Source: Nitrospirales bacterium (GTDB lineage Bacteria > Nitrospirota > Nitrospiria > Nitrospirales > UBA8639). Taken from it: DNA of 64,000 nt. A model generated the notes under the pieces. The model did no database searches, was not told the DNA's origin, and worked only from the letters and a program-made list of their open reading frames with translations. Where the stretch lies: assembly GCA_021604105.1 (NCBI GenBank), contig BQIW01000004.1:1-64000 (forward strand), read 5' to 3'. A program made the translations under genes and the position numbers. This document shows positions 37,018-47,200 of this stretch, in pieces (positions within the stretch are counted from its first letter, which is position 1; the number at the start of each line of letters is the position of its first letter).

Positions 37018-38865
37018 TTACAAACCAGGAAAGTAAAAATTCCCCGGCAGGTCCAGAAAAAATATGGCGCCTTGTCCCGTACCCTTACTTTGGGCGCGCA
37101 GCGCCCCGCCCATATTTTTGGCCATTAACGCACCGTGATGCAGACTCAAGCCCCGTCCTCCATATTTGGTGCTATACCCTTGTCCAAATATTTTTGTAAT
37201 GTCGTCCGGAGGAATCCCGCTCCCGGTATCCTGAACTTCCAGGCAAAGAGAATCCGGAGGGCCAATGATGAGTTTGATACGCACAACTAAGTGCCTCTGG
37301 ACACTCGATTCCATTGCCTGACAGGCATTGCGAATGACATCCACCAAAATTTGAAGGAGTTGATGCTTATCCACGATGAGCGGTGGAACCTCCTGAAACT
37401 CCTGCGTAACCGCAACATTGGTTTCCTCCAACATCTTTTGATTCACGACCAGGGCTTCCGCTATCACCTCCGCCACACATACTTGTTCCGTCATTCCATT
37501 GGGCTTAGCTAGATCCTGTTGGGCCGCAACACATTGCTGAGCATGCCCGGCATTCTCCCTCAAGCGCTCTAATTCCAACAATGCCACTCGCTGCTCTTCC
37601 TTCAATTGCCCTGATAATTTCCCCAAATAATCCGGTACTTGTTTGCCCTTGGGATTCTGCGATAGATACGTTCCAAGATTTTCACGATGCTTATCCAATA
37701 ACTGTGAGATCCGACCTACATCTCCCACCATGGAATTTTTCAATAGATCCGTGATGACCCCGATAGATACATTAATGCTATTTAACACATTACCCACGTT
37801 ATGCAGCACACCCGTCGCCACCTCGACCATTCCCAACTGCCTTGAGGTTTCTATTAACTGCTCATGCAATTGCAGCTTCTCTTCTTCCATCCGTTTTCGT
37901 TCAGTAATATCCTGGGCAACACATACCAACCCCTGAAATTGACCCTGCAAATCCTGCATCATCGAACCAGAGACGGAAATGGTAATTTTCTGTCCCTCAT
38001 GAGTCAGGAAACTGGATTCCACACCACTCACCGATCCTTGAAGGAAAAGATTTTCGATGATAGCACCTTGGGAAAATTCCTCGCCAAAAATCAAGCCGGG
38101 CGACTGCCCAATGAGCTCATCCTCCTGATAACCCAAAAGGTTTAACAAAGAAGGATTCACCGCCCCAATGGTCATATCGGCGTTAATGACTACTAGAGAG
38201 TCGGCCATCGATCTGAGAATATTCTCAACATAATATCTGGAAGCCGCTAATTCGCCACGAGCAGATTCCAATGCCCCCGTCGTCTCTTCGCCATTAGGGG
38301 CATCAATATCCAGATAGGGGGTAGAGGAACAGCTGATTTCATCAGAGTCGGTTGCTCTATCAAACGCAGACTGCAAGGGTTTCGGTAACGGCAAACTCAA
38401 ACAACTGGCTAATTGAAAGGCCTCTTCTCCAAGAAATGGGATCCGAAGTACCGCCCATTGCTCGGGCCGGCTCACAACCAGTCGATGGGGCCAGGAACCG
38501 CGATCAGAGGGAAAACAGAAGATGCACCGTAAGGTCTGATCACATTTCCACAGCCCCTCAGCCAGATCTCGCGCGATCTCCCATTCCCCTGAACGACCCT
38601 CAATAATAACGAGAGCAAAAGGATTGCTTGCAGCTTGAGCCTCTGAGAACTTCGCTAAGACCTGAGGCCCCATTTCCACGCTGACAAGAGTGAACTGCGG
38701 TAAACATGGCCGAGTACCGGAACTCGCAAAACGTTTGTCATTTAAAATGTTCTCTGCCGACCGGCCATCCACAGTCGGGGCAGACAACGCATCGCGCAAC
38801 ATGTCTTGGGTTTCTGGATGCGTCCAAACCAGTAATACAGGGCGATGCGCAGGAATCGGTGCCAT
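37018..38865 (-). CDS. PAS sensor histidine kinase with degenerate receiver
   Basis: 615 residues, no membrane span. Residues 8-160 align with the insertion-type receivers of the neighbouring genes: FALVIIEGR matches the phosphoacceptor strand but has E89 instead of Asp, the acidic pair is W14-T15, and VLRIPF replaces LRKPF. A PAS domain spans about 212-325 (MADSLVVINADMTIGAVNPS). The dimerisation helix has H355 in GVLHNVGNVLNSINV. The ATPase domain has IRNACQAME (N box), DTGSGIPPDDI (G1) and YGGRGLSLHH (G2), all apparently intact. Likely a cytoplasmic kinase whose N-terminal receiver cannot be phosphorylated. Confidence 0.85.
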   Translation of the reverse strand: MAPIPAHRPVLLVWTHPETQDMLRDALSAPTVDGRSAENILNDKRFASSGTRPCLPQFTLVSVEMGPQVLAKFSEAQAASNPFALVIIEGRSGEWEIARDLAEGLWKCDQTLRCIFCFPSDRGSWPHRLVVSRPEQWAVLRIPFLGEEAFQLASCLSLPLPKPLQSAFDRATDSDEISCSSTPYLDIDAPNGEETTGALESARGELAASRYYVENILRSMADSLVVINADMTIGAVNPSLLNLLGYQEDELIGQSPGLIFGEEFSQGAIIENLFLQGSVSGVESSFLTHEGQKITISVSGSMMQDLQGQFQGLVCVAQDITERKRMEEEKLQLHEQLIETSRQLGMVEVATGVLHNVGNVLNSINVSIGVITDLLKNSMVGDVGRISQLLDKHRENLGTYLSQNPKGKQVPDYLGKLSGQLKEEQRVALLELERLRENAGHAQQCVAAQQDLAKPNGMTEQVCVAEVIAEALVVNQKMLEETNVAVTQEFQEVPPLIVDKHQLLQILVDVIRNACQAMESSVQRHLVVRIKLIIGPPDSLCLEVQDTGSGIPPDDITKIFGQGYSTKYGGRGLSLHHGALMAKNMGGALRAQSKGTGQGAIFFLDLPGNFYFPGL

Positions 38866-38985
38866 AAATTATAATGAAATCAAAAAATTTCTCCCCAAAA
38901 TACACAAAGCAGGTGTCACCAATCCATGCTTCTCCCAATCGGTAAGGCTCTGTGGGTCATCTTCGGAACTAGCCGTCAAAACTTC

Positions 38986-40449
38986 TCATTGCTGAATGGG
39001 GAGCGTAACTATAAAGGTTGATCCTTTTCCCAGCTTGGAACGAACAGAAATGGCTCCACCGCACTGCTCGACAATACGTTGACACACTGCTAGCCCCATC
39101 CCTGTCCCTTCGAATTCCTCTTTCCGATGAAGTCGCTTAAACATCCCAAAAATATGTTCGAACTGTTCCGGCGGTATACCAATTCCCTGATCATGAATTT
39201 CGATTTGACAAAGCCTCCCATGCTGGCCTGAACCTGTATGACGTCGATCCTGAATAATCGTTGCTGTGATACAAATGACGGGTGGCACCCCCGGCTGATG
39301 AAATTTTAAGGCATTGCCCAGTAAATTTTGTAACAATTGCCTGATTTGAATCGCATTTCCATAAATTGTGGGTAATTCCCCAAATTGAACGACAGCCCGC
39401 GATTCCTCGATCTTGGCGCCGAGATCCGATAGGATTTCCTCAATCAACTCGCGCAAGACAAGCTTCTGCTCTGCCATTTGCGGAAACTCGACCCTGGAAT
39501 ACACCAAGAGGCTTTGAATCAGCTGTTGCATACGCCCAGCCGCGTTTTTGACGCGATCAACATACCCCAGACCATGAGTGTTAAGAGCTGATCCATACTT
39601 CCGCCGTAAGAGATCAAGAAATACCTGGATGGAATGAAGCGGTTCCTGTAAATCATGGGCTGCCACCGAGGCAAATTGCTCCAAGTCCCGATTCGACCGG
39701 GCCAATTGATCGGTTTTGTGATGCAAAATGACTTCGACCCGTTCCCGTTCATGAATTTCATTCAACGCATGGTCCCGAACAGCAGAAAGTTCGAGAGTGC
39801 GTTCTTCAACAGCACGGATCGCTTGAGCCAACTGCACCTCAACCTCTTGTCGCCTGAGCAAAGCCTGCTCCAAACGACGATTGGTTTCTTCAAGGAGGCC
39901 CGTGCGCGTCATGACAATTTGTTCCAGTTCATGAACCCGCGACCGGGCCTGGTGAACCCAATGCCACTTCATCGTTAAAGCCGAAGACAATTGCCACACC
40001 TCAATCGGATCAAAGGGCTTACGTAAAATTAACACCTGATCCCGGCGTCCCAATTGAGGCAATACCTCTGACCAACCAAAATCCGGATAGGCAGTACACA
40101 ATACGATCTGTACGTCAGGATCCTCATCCCAAAGTCGCTCAACCGTTTCCAACCAGCCCCACCCATTGGGCAAACGCACATCCAAGAACACCACCGCAAA
40201 GGGAGAATCCTGCGCCTTAGCTTGCGTGACCAGATCACGCCCTGACTTCCCATTGTCCACACAATCGAGATCGAAGGGTTTATTTCGATGATGCAGGAAG
40301 GGCTCATCAAAAAGATCATGCCTGCCCTCCGACCACGCATCGGAAATGAACGGTATGGCAGGACACAGAATTTTCCGAAAATCCTGTAAAACGTTCGGGC
40401 TATCATCGATCACTAAGATCCGTCGATTAAGAGTACAGACGGGATTCAT
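38986..40449 (-). CDS. Receiver-histidine kinase hybrid
   Basis: 487 residues. An intact receiver (D15-D16, phosphoacceptor D90, T119, K144) carries an extra segment of about 30 residues between helix 1 and strand 2. A coiled coil (about 165-255) leads to a HisKA helix with H265 in SVAAHDLQEPLHSIQVF, the phytochrome-kinase style, and a full ATPase domain (NLLGNALKF, DQGIGIPPEQF, EGTGMGLAVC). ATG overlaps the upstream kinase stop by 4 bp (ATGA), so the two proteins are coupled in translation. Likely a phosphorelay intermediate that autophosphorylates under control of its own receiver. Confidence 0.9.
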   Translation of the reverse strand: MNPVCTLNRRILVIDDSPNVLQDFRKILCPAIPFISDAWSEGRHDLFDEPFLHHRNKPFDLDCVDNGKSGRDLVTQAKAQDSPFAVVFLDVRLPNGWGWLETVERLWDEDPDVQIVLCTAYPDFGWSEVLPQLGRRDQVLILRKPFDPIEVWQLSSALTMKWHWVHQARSRVHELEQIVMTRTGLLEETNRRLEQALLRRQEVEVQLAQAIRAVEERTLELSAVRDHALNEIHERERVEVILHHKTDQLARSNRDLEQFASVAAHDLQEPLHSIQVFLDLLRRKYGSALNTHGLGYVDRVKNAAGRMQQLIQSLLVYSRVEFPQMAEQKLVLRELIEEILSDLGAKIEESRAVVQFGELPTIYGNAIQIRQLLQNLLGNALKFHQPGVPPVICITATIIQDRRHTGSGQHGRLCQIEIHDQGIGIPPEQFEHIFGMFKRLHRKEEFEGTGMGLAVCQRIVEQCGGAISVRSKLGKGSTFIVTLPIQQ

Positions 40450-41732
40450 GTCTGTCCTGCCCCTGCCCCAACCGGAAGGATCAGTGTCAAGGTTGCGCCG
40501 GCGCCAACCCCATCGCTATGGGCCTGCAACAATCCACCCATACGATGAATCGTGACCATCGAACTATGCAGACCAATTCCATTGCCGTCGTGTTTGGTTG
40601 TAAAACCGCGAGTAAACATTCTGGCCAAATGGTCAGGCGCAATTCCCATACCCGTGTCTTGAATGGTGATGACAACGGAAAATTCATCATCTGTTCGAAT
40701 TTCGACTCGTATGGTGAGCTGGTGATCAACTCCGACCTGTAGTTGCATCGCCTGTTTAGCATTTCGCAACAGATTCACGAGAATTTGGAGGAGCTGATGC
40801 CGATCGGTGATAACATTCGGCACAGACTGATAGTCTCGTTGGATCCTGACCCACTTCGCATCTCCAGGTTGAAAACTCAACTCCACCGCTTGGTCCAGAA
40901 GTTCCACCACAGAAAGAGCCTCATTGGTGCCCAGAGACTTCGCCATCGTCTGATGTGAAACGATAATTTGTTTCATATGAACAATATTGCGAACCAGGCC
41001 TTCCAATTCTTTTAGCACCGTCTGTTGCTCTTCTATGAGGTGGCTCCCCAATTTCATAATCGCCGGTGGAATACGTTTTCCTTTTGGATCCTGGGTTAGG
41101 AATATTTCCCAGTTCTCATCATGCCGCTTCAACAGTTCCGCAATTCGATGAACCAAAATCACCGAAGACTGATGTATCAAATCATGAACCACATACACCG
41201 CTACATTGACGCTATTGAGCACATTACCCACATTGTGCAACACGGTTGATGCGACATCCGCCATCTCAATTTTATAAGAGGCATCTTCCACCTGCCTGCG
41301 CAGATGCTCCCGTTCGATCAAGGCCCGACGGCGAACCAACCCCTCTTGAATGGCCCAGGGAATCGCGATATCCGCCATATGTTCTTTAACCAGCCAATCA
41401 ATTGCCGGTTCGTTTATGCCCTCTCCATCGGAAACGTCATCATCAATCAATCCCAAAATGAACGCATTGTCCCAGGATTTTTTGATATCACAAGCAATGT
41501 CCTTCCCTCTCCGCTTCACGCGGCAGTCCACGAGAATGAGATCAAATGGGTTGTAGGACTCTACACAGGAGAGATGCACGGAGGCATTATCAAGCCAAGT
41601 GATCTGAACCATGGAACCCTGAGAAGCCAACACATTTTGACAGGATGGGGAAAGATCACTTTCCTGAATTCCGACCATCCCCACGCGAAGAACCGGACAT
41701 TCTGAACTTACCTGACCATTAGATTCCGCCAT
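40446..41732 (-). CDS. HNVGN-type histidine kinase with partial receiver
   Basis: 428 residues. Residues 15-125 look like a receiver in which phosphoacceptor D69 (FDLILVDCR) and K116 are kept, but the first-strand acidic pair (VGIQES) and the strand-4 Thr (GLIDDD) are not. The coiled linker contains RRRALIEREHLRRQ. H166 is in STVLHNVGNVLNSVNV. The ATPase motifs LLRNAKQAM, DTGMGIAPDHL and HDGNGIGLHSS are intact. It ends coupled to the receiver-kinase hybrid. No membrane span, so the input is cytoplasmic. Confidence 0.87.
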   Translation of the reverse strand: MAESNGQVSSECPVLRVGMVGIQESDLSPSCQNVLASQGSMVQITWLDNASVHLSCVESYNPFDLILVDCRVKRRGKDIACDIKKSWDNAFILGLIDDDVSDGEGINEPAIDWLVKEHMADIAIPWAIQEGLVRRRALIEREHLRRQVEDASYKIEMADVASTVLHNVGNVLNSVNVAVYVVHDLIHQSSVILVHRIAELLKRHDENWEIFLTQDPKGKRIPPAIMKLGSHLIEEQQTVLKELEGLVRNIVHMKQIIVSHQTMAKSLGTNEALSVVELLDQAVELSFQPGDAKWVRIQRDYQSVPNVITDRHQLLQILVNLLRNAKQAMQLQVGVDHQLTIRVEIRTDDEFSVVITIQDTGMGIAPDHLARMFTRGFTTKHDGNGIGLHSSMVTIHRMGGLLQAHSDGVGAGATLTLILPVGAGAGQT

Positions 41733-42012
41733 GGCCTAGACCTTCACTGGAAGGGGATAAGGAAAGAAGATCAATCATGCACGACAATTAGCGCATCACA
41801 TAAAAAAACAGCAGTCCACGATGGACGACCGAATTTTCGCCTTGAACATCCATGGCATTTCATTCACAGGAACACGTGAATTGACGTTTCCCTGACTTGC
41901 TGACAGTGGCGTACTTTGTTAAGAGAGACAATCACCTTCTCCACACATATTTTTCCACTTAAAAGAATATCACCTGTGCACGAATGTACAGAAAATGAGG
42001 GATGGCCCTGCT

Positions 42013-42576
42013 TCAGTGAGCTTTGATTGTTTCCTCGGCCCGTTCTTCTGCCCATTTGGCTAATAATTCCAACTGCGACTTAGCCTGACGCGACTCTGCC
42101 CAACGTTTGGTAAGGGAATTCGCCAGCTGCCAAACTTCAATATTATCAAACGGCTTTCGCAAGATGAGCAGTTGACCATTTTTATTCAATCGTTGTATGA
42201 CATCTTCCCATGCATGATCTGAAAATGCCGTGCAGAACACAATCTGCAAATCAGGATCTTCTTGCCACAGATGCTCCACAGTCTCTACGCCATCCCAACC
42301 TGGAGGCATGCGCATATCCACAAAGGCAACCGCATACGGCCGTTCAGTCTTCATTGCATCTTGTACCATCCGATGTCCCATTTGTCCTTGGTCCGCAGTG
42401 TCAACTTCAAACTTTTCAACAACTTGTTGTTCTTCCACATCATCAAACAATTCAGCCCGAACCTCTTGGAGCAACGAGGTGTCCAATGATCGCTCAAGAA
42501 TTTTTCGAAAATCATCGTGGATCGCCACATTATCATCAATCACCAAAATACGCCGGTTACCTTGCTCCTTCTCCAT
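42013..42576 (-). CDS. Stand-alone response regulator, insertion type
   Basis: 187 residues. D14-D15, D87 (AFVDMRMPPGWDG), T116 (VFCTAFSD) and K141 (LILRKPFD) are all present. About 25 extra residues (33-55) separate helix 1 from strand 2, as in the neighbouring hybrid. No DNA-binding or enzymatic output domain follows; the C-terminus is a helix with QSQLELLAKWAEERAEE-like heptads. TAATG overlap with the upstream kinase gene signals translational coupling. Probably a phosphate shuttle or output by protein contact. Confidence 0.9.
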   Translation of the reverse strand: MEKEQGNRRILVIDDNVAIHDDFRKILERSLDTSLLQEVRAELFDDVEEQQVVEKFEVDTADQGQMGHRMVQDAMKTERPYAVAFVDMRMPPGWDGVETVEHLWQEDPDLQIVFCTAFSDHAWEDVIQRLNKNGQLLILRKPFDNIEVWQLANSLTKRWAESRQAKSQLELLAKWAEERAEETIKAH

Positions 42577-43436
42577 TACCGTTCTCCCTCCGTGTGAATA
42601 ACTGGCAAATCAAGAGTAAATATTGCTCCCTGCATTGGACCGTCACTCCACACCCGCAGCGATCCAGCAAGCTCTTTGGCCGCTACAGCGCTGGCATGAA
42701 GATTCGGCAACAGGTCTGATTGCTCCCCCGAAACCTGCGGAGAAAACACCCGCGTGAGACAATCCAGAGGAATTCCGCTTCCAGTATCAGCGACCTGCAA
42801 GCGGACAAACCCTTCGCGGTCCGGGCAGGGCAACACAGATAGGGTGAGGCGATGGGTCCGGTCGGTTATCTTCCGCATTTCATTAATCGCGTTCCGGATC
42901 AAATGCACCACAATACTGAGGAGCTTGGATACCTCCAGAATACCTTCGCCAATTTTTTGATACTCCCGACACACTTGAACCCCCATCCGATCCAATTCTC
43001 CCTGATGGGTAGCCAAGGCCTCGTCCATAATCGTGGCAAACTGAACGGAATCTTTAAATCCTCCGACCCGAAGGGGTGCTTGCCCAACCGTCAGAAAATA
43101 TTCCAATTGTTCGAGGTGATAATTAAGTGTGGTCAATTCTGTCAGAGTGTCGAGGTGGTTCTGTGCCAACTCCTCACCCAACTGCCCCAAAAAATGTGGA
43201 ATCTTTTTCCCTTTGGGATCCTGAGTGAGGTACCTCCCATATTCATGGCTATTGGCCTCCAACATATCTGCAACCCGCCCTACATCTGCCACATGAAATT
43301 CCCGAAGCCGATGGTTAATGAGCCCGGCAGACACATGTATGCTATTCAAAACATTCCGCATTCGATGGAATATCGGCTCTCCCACTGTTTCCATTTGTTC
43401 TTCCGAAACCACTGATATTTTCGTCTGAGTCGCCAT
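42576..43436 (-). CDS. Divergent HNVGN-type kinase, ATP lid degenerate
   Basis: 286 residues, no sensor domain. The dimerisation segment has H24 in PIFHRMRNVLNSIHV, diverged from the HNVGN form of its neighbours. YLTQDPKGKKIPHFL, also found in the paralogues, follows. The ATPase domain keeps HLIRNAINEM and DTGSGIPLDCL, but the glycine-rich G2 region is replaced by GEQSDLLPNLHASAVAAKEL, so ATP hydrolysis may be impaired. First gene of a coupled pair with the stand-alone receiver. Confidence 0.8.
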   Translation of the reverse strand: MATQTKISVVSEEQMETVGEPIFHRMRNVLNSIHVSAGLINHRLREFHVADVGRVADMLEANSHEYGRYLTQDPKGKKIPHFLGQLGEELAQNHLDTLTELTTLNYHLEQLEYFLTVGQAPLRVGGFKDSVQFATIMDEALATHQGELDRMGVQVCREYQKIGEGILEVSKLLSIVVHLIRNAINEMRKITDRTHRLTLSVLPCPDREGFVRLQVADTGSGIPLDCLTRVFSPQVSGEQSDLLPNLHASAVAAKELAGSLRVWSDGPMQGAIFTLDLPVIHTEGER

Positions 43437-43773
43437 TGCGAAAATTTCCGTCGAAATCCCTTTACCGAGATGGCGTTTCTACTTCTATGGTAAAATCGGT
43501 CGATTCTAGAGCGTTTGCGCGAATCCCGGTTATAAAATCGGAAGGGAACGTAGCAAAACATCTAAACCAAATTCTTGGCGCGGCATATGGAAATGAATCG
43601 GCTGTATGCAAAAGAACCTTAAGAGCCTTGGAAACAGAATTCGCATGTCCATGCATCCCGAGAACTACCGGATTTTCAAAACAAAAAGGCCAGTTTTTTT
43701 TGAGAAAAAGCACGTGCTGCTCCTGTGCGCACTCCTAGAGCAGTAACGGATATCCAAATCATTTAAAACGGAA

Positions 43774-43792
43774 ACCTCTCTTCACGAGAGGT
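43774..43792 (-). other. Perfect 7-bp hairpin followed by T-rich sequence
   Basis: ACCTCTC and GAGAGGT around a 5-base loop. On the minus strand it is followed by TTCCGTTTT, so it could terminate minus-strand readthrough ahead of the kinase operon. No known gene feeds it from upstream. Confidence 0.4.
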
Positions 43793-43850
43793 ATCGATCG
43801 AAACGGCAAGTAGGTACCGAGGGTGACGTCTTTGATCAGTTGATCGGCCT

Positions 43851-43868
43851 TCATGGTTCGAACCATGA
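43851..43868. repeat. 18-bp perfect palindrome
   Basis: TCATGGTTCGAACCATGA is its own reverse complement over all 18 bases. Size and location in a divergent intergenic region suit an operator for a dimeric regulator. The regulator is unknown. Confidence 0.5.
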
Positions 43869-44218
43869 TTTCACCAATTTCCTAAAAATTCAAAAATATG
43901 GACAAAAAATGATTGACGGGGAAAAATGGCTCCTACAAGATTAACTCACTTGGTTGTCTCGCTATCCCAAATACGACTCACCCCCTTTTGAGTTCTCATG
44001 GCCGTCTCAATGCGTTCATACTGGGAAATAATACAACCCATGCTCCCATTCAATTATCGGGGCCTCAGGGTATACCCGGATTCTTCAGCCCTTGGAGTCC
44101 TAGTCAGGTCAACAACTAAGAAATAGTTTTGGTTTCGTTATGTGGCATATTTGTTTAATATCTTCTTGGGCTCAAGGACAAAAGAAGCAAACACCAATAC
44201 TCACACCTCGTAATCCCG

Positions 44219-47200
44219 GTGACTGAATCTTCCTCAGCCTCCCCACTACCCGCAGGTCAATCCGCAGCTCTCCGCGGACTGCTCGTCGCCCAATTTTTTG
44301 GAGCCTTTAATGATAATGCCTGGAAACTCATTGTCGCCCTCCTGGCTATTAAGCAAGTCGGCGCCTCAATAGGTGCCTCTGGGCCGGATTTCGAAGCTGC
44401 CTCACAGACAACCACCACGCAAGCTTTTGTCATCTTTACCCTTCCCCTGATGGTGGTTTCGGCATTTGCCGGAGTCTTTTCCGATCGGTTCAGTAAGCGA
44501 TCCGTCATCGTCGTCATGAAAGCCGTAGAAGTCTTATTGATGGGAGCCGGTACCGCTGCCCTTTTCTGGAATCCGCTGGGTGGAGTCCTCCCCCTCCTGG
44601 TACTAGCCGCAATGGGTGCACAAAGCGCCCTTTTTAGTCCTTCCAAATATGGAATTCTCCCTGAACTCCTGCCTCACCATCGCCTGTCGTGGGGAAATGG
44701 TCAACTTGAGATGTGGACCTTCATCGCCATCATTGCAGGGACCGCATTGGCGGGTCCCTTGCTGGACCTCTCCGGTCAAAACCCATGGCTAACAGGATTA
44801 GTGCTTATGGTGTGCTCGGGAATAGGTTTATGGTCTTCATTGTTTATACCCACAGTCCCACGGGCTCGCCTTGAGGGCGGAGTGCGAGAAACCTGGAAGG
44901 CAGCCATTGAAGCCCTTCGGTTAGATCGAGTCTTGAAATTGGGCATCCTGGGGGCCATGGCATTTTGGACGTTGGCCAGTTTGGTTGGGCAAGATGTGTT
45001 GATCTACGCAAAAGCCGTCCTTCAATTATCTGATTCTCTTTCAGGGCTACCCCTGGCAGCCTTCGGTGTCGGAGTTGGCATTGGCTCCCTGTTGGTCGGA
45101 AAACTCTCCGCGGCAAAAGTGGAATTAGGCTACCTTCCCTTGGGAGGCACCGGAATAACCGTCAGTCTTTTCGCCTTAGGGTTTGGGGAGCCACAGTTAG
45201 GAGGAACCCTTCTGGCCATGGGATGCTTAGGCCTCGCCAGCGGATTTGTGGTAGTTCCACTTAACGCACTCATTCAATGGCGATCCCCGGCTGATCGACG
45301 AGGGGCCGTGATTGCCTTTGCCAATACCCTGGTCTTTGGAGGGGTCTTGCTGGGATCTCTAGGATCAGGATTCCTGTCAAAGATCGGGTTTAGCGCCAGC
45401 AACATCTTTCTCGTATCAGGCATCGGGAGCGCAACTCTAACCATTTGGGCGCTTCGGGTGCTCCCCGAAATGTTTATTCGATTGATGTTAATCTTGTTCA
45501 CCCACACCATTTACCGACTCACCATCACCGGACGGGATCGTATTCCGCAAGAAGGCGGGGGACTTCTAGTGCCCAACCATGTCTCCTTCGTTGACGGACT
45601 GCTCCTACTCGCCACTACCGATCGCCCTATTCGATTTCTCGTCGACCAACATTATTATGACCATCGCCTGCTCCATCCCTTTGCCAAAATCATGGGGGTC
45701 ATTCCAATTTCCTCGAACGGATCTCCCAGAAAAATTTTACATGCATTACGGCAAGCAGGACAGAGTCTCGATCGAGGCGAACTGGTCTGCATTTTTCCAG
45801 AAGGCCAAATTACCCGTACCGGCAACCTCTTACCCTTCCGGTCGGGATTCACCCGTATCGTCAAAGGCCGGAATGTCCCCATTATTCCCATCAACATCGA
45901 CCGTATCTGGGGGAGTATCTTCAGTTTCATTGGTGGACGATTTTTAGCAAAATGGCCGACCTGCTTTCCCTATCCCATCACGCTCTCTATCGGCGACCCC
46001 CTTCCCTCAGCCACATCTGCTGAAGAGGTACGGCAAGCCGTTCAAGAATTAGGAGAAGCCGCATGGCGCCTACGAAAACCCAGCCGACGCCCTCTCCATC
46101 ACAGTTTTGTATGGTCCATGCGGAAACACCCTTTTCGCCTCATGTTTGGAGATGCGACTACACCTCGCGTGTCCTGCTTCAAGGCGCTGACAGGCGCTAT
46201 CGCCTTGGCAAGAGCACTCAGACCATGCTGGGAAGGGCAACACACGATTGGAATTCTGCTGCCTCCGAGTGTGGGCGGCGCACTCGCCAATGTGGCTGCA
46301 ACTCTTTCGGGCAAAACCACCGTCAATTTGAATTACACTCTTGGGATACAAGGATTGGAATCTGCCGCCAAACAAGCCGGATTAATGACAGTTCTCACCA
46401 GTCGCATCTTCTTGAAAAAAGCCAAAGTCGAATTTCCCGCTTACCTTACTCCCATCTGGATCGAGGAAATTCGAAACACGATTAATATACAGGCTCAACT
46501 CACCGCAGCCTTGTTAGCACTCTTCGCACCAATCCGGATGTTGGAACGTCACTGTGGGGTCATAAAACATCCCACCATTGATGATATCGCCACCATTATT
46601 TTTAGTAGCGGAAGCACGGGAGAACCTAAAGGCGTCCTGCTGAGTCATTTCAACCTTGACTCAAACGTGGAAGGTATTGCCCAAGTCCTTCACCTGGATC
46701 ACAATGACCGGCTTTTGGGGATTTTGCCGTTTTTTCATTCATTCGGATATCTGACAACACTGTGGTTTCCACTCATCCATGGAGCCGGCGTGATCTACCA
46801 TCCCTCTCCCATGGATGCCGGGCCTATTGGAGACCTAATCCACCAGCATCGAATCACCATTTTATTAACCACCCCGACTTTCCTGCAATTATATCTTCGC
46901 CGCTGCACCCCTGAACAATTCGGTTCGCTCCGGATCGTACTCACAGGCGCAGAAAAATTACCCGACAGGCTTGTGATCGCATTCGAAGAACGATTCGGCA
47001 TTCGTCCCATTGAAGGATATGGCGTCACCGAATGTGCGCCGGTGATTGCGGTCAATTGTCCAGATTTTCGAGCTTCGGGATTTTTCCAATCCGCCTCTCG
47101 GCGGGGAACGGTCGGACAACCAATTCCAGGCGTATCTGTCAAAATCATTGACCCTGAAACCGAGCAACCGTTGCCAATCGGCACCCCAGGTATGCTTTTA

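Larger units (their letters stand above)
43437..44218. other. Gene-free divergent region with palindrome
   Basis: 782 bp between the divergent kinase and aas-like genes. No frame here shows a convincing ribosome site or known motif. It contains a perfect hairpin (43774-43792) and an 18-bp perfect palindrome (43851-43868). It should hold promoters for both neighbours, but no near-consensus pair stands out. Confidence 0.5.

Noticed and set aside
42852-43415. Plus-strand frame of 187 codons opposite the divergent kinase
   Set aside because: The minus-strand kinase has recognisable H, N and G1 motifs and a coupled downstream gene. The plus frame has none.
43462-43713. Minus-strand frame of 83 codons upstream of the kinase operon
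   Set aside because: No ribosome site or recognisable motif. It overlaps an equally long plus-strand frame, as expected by chance.
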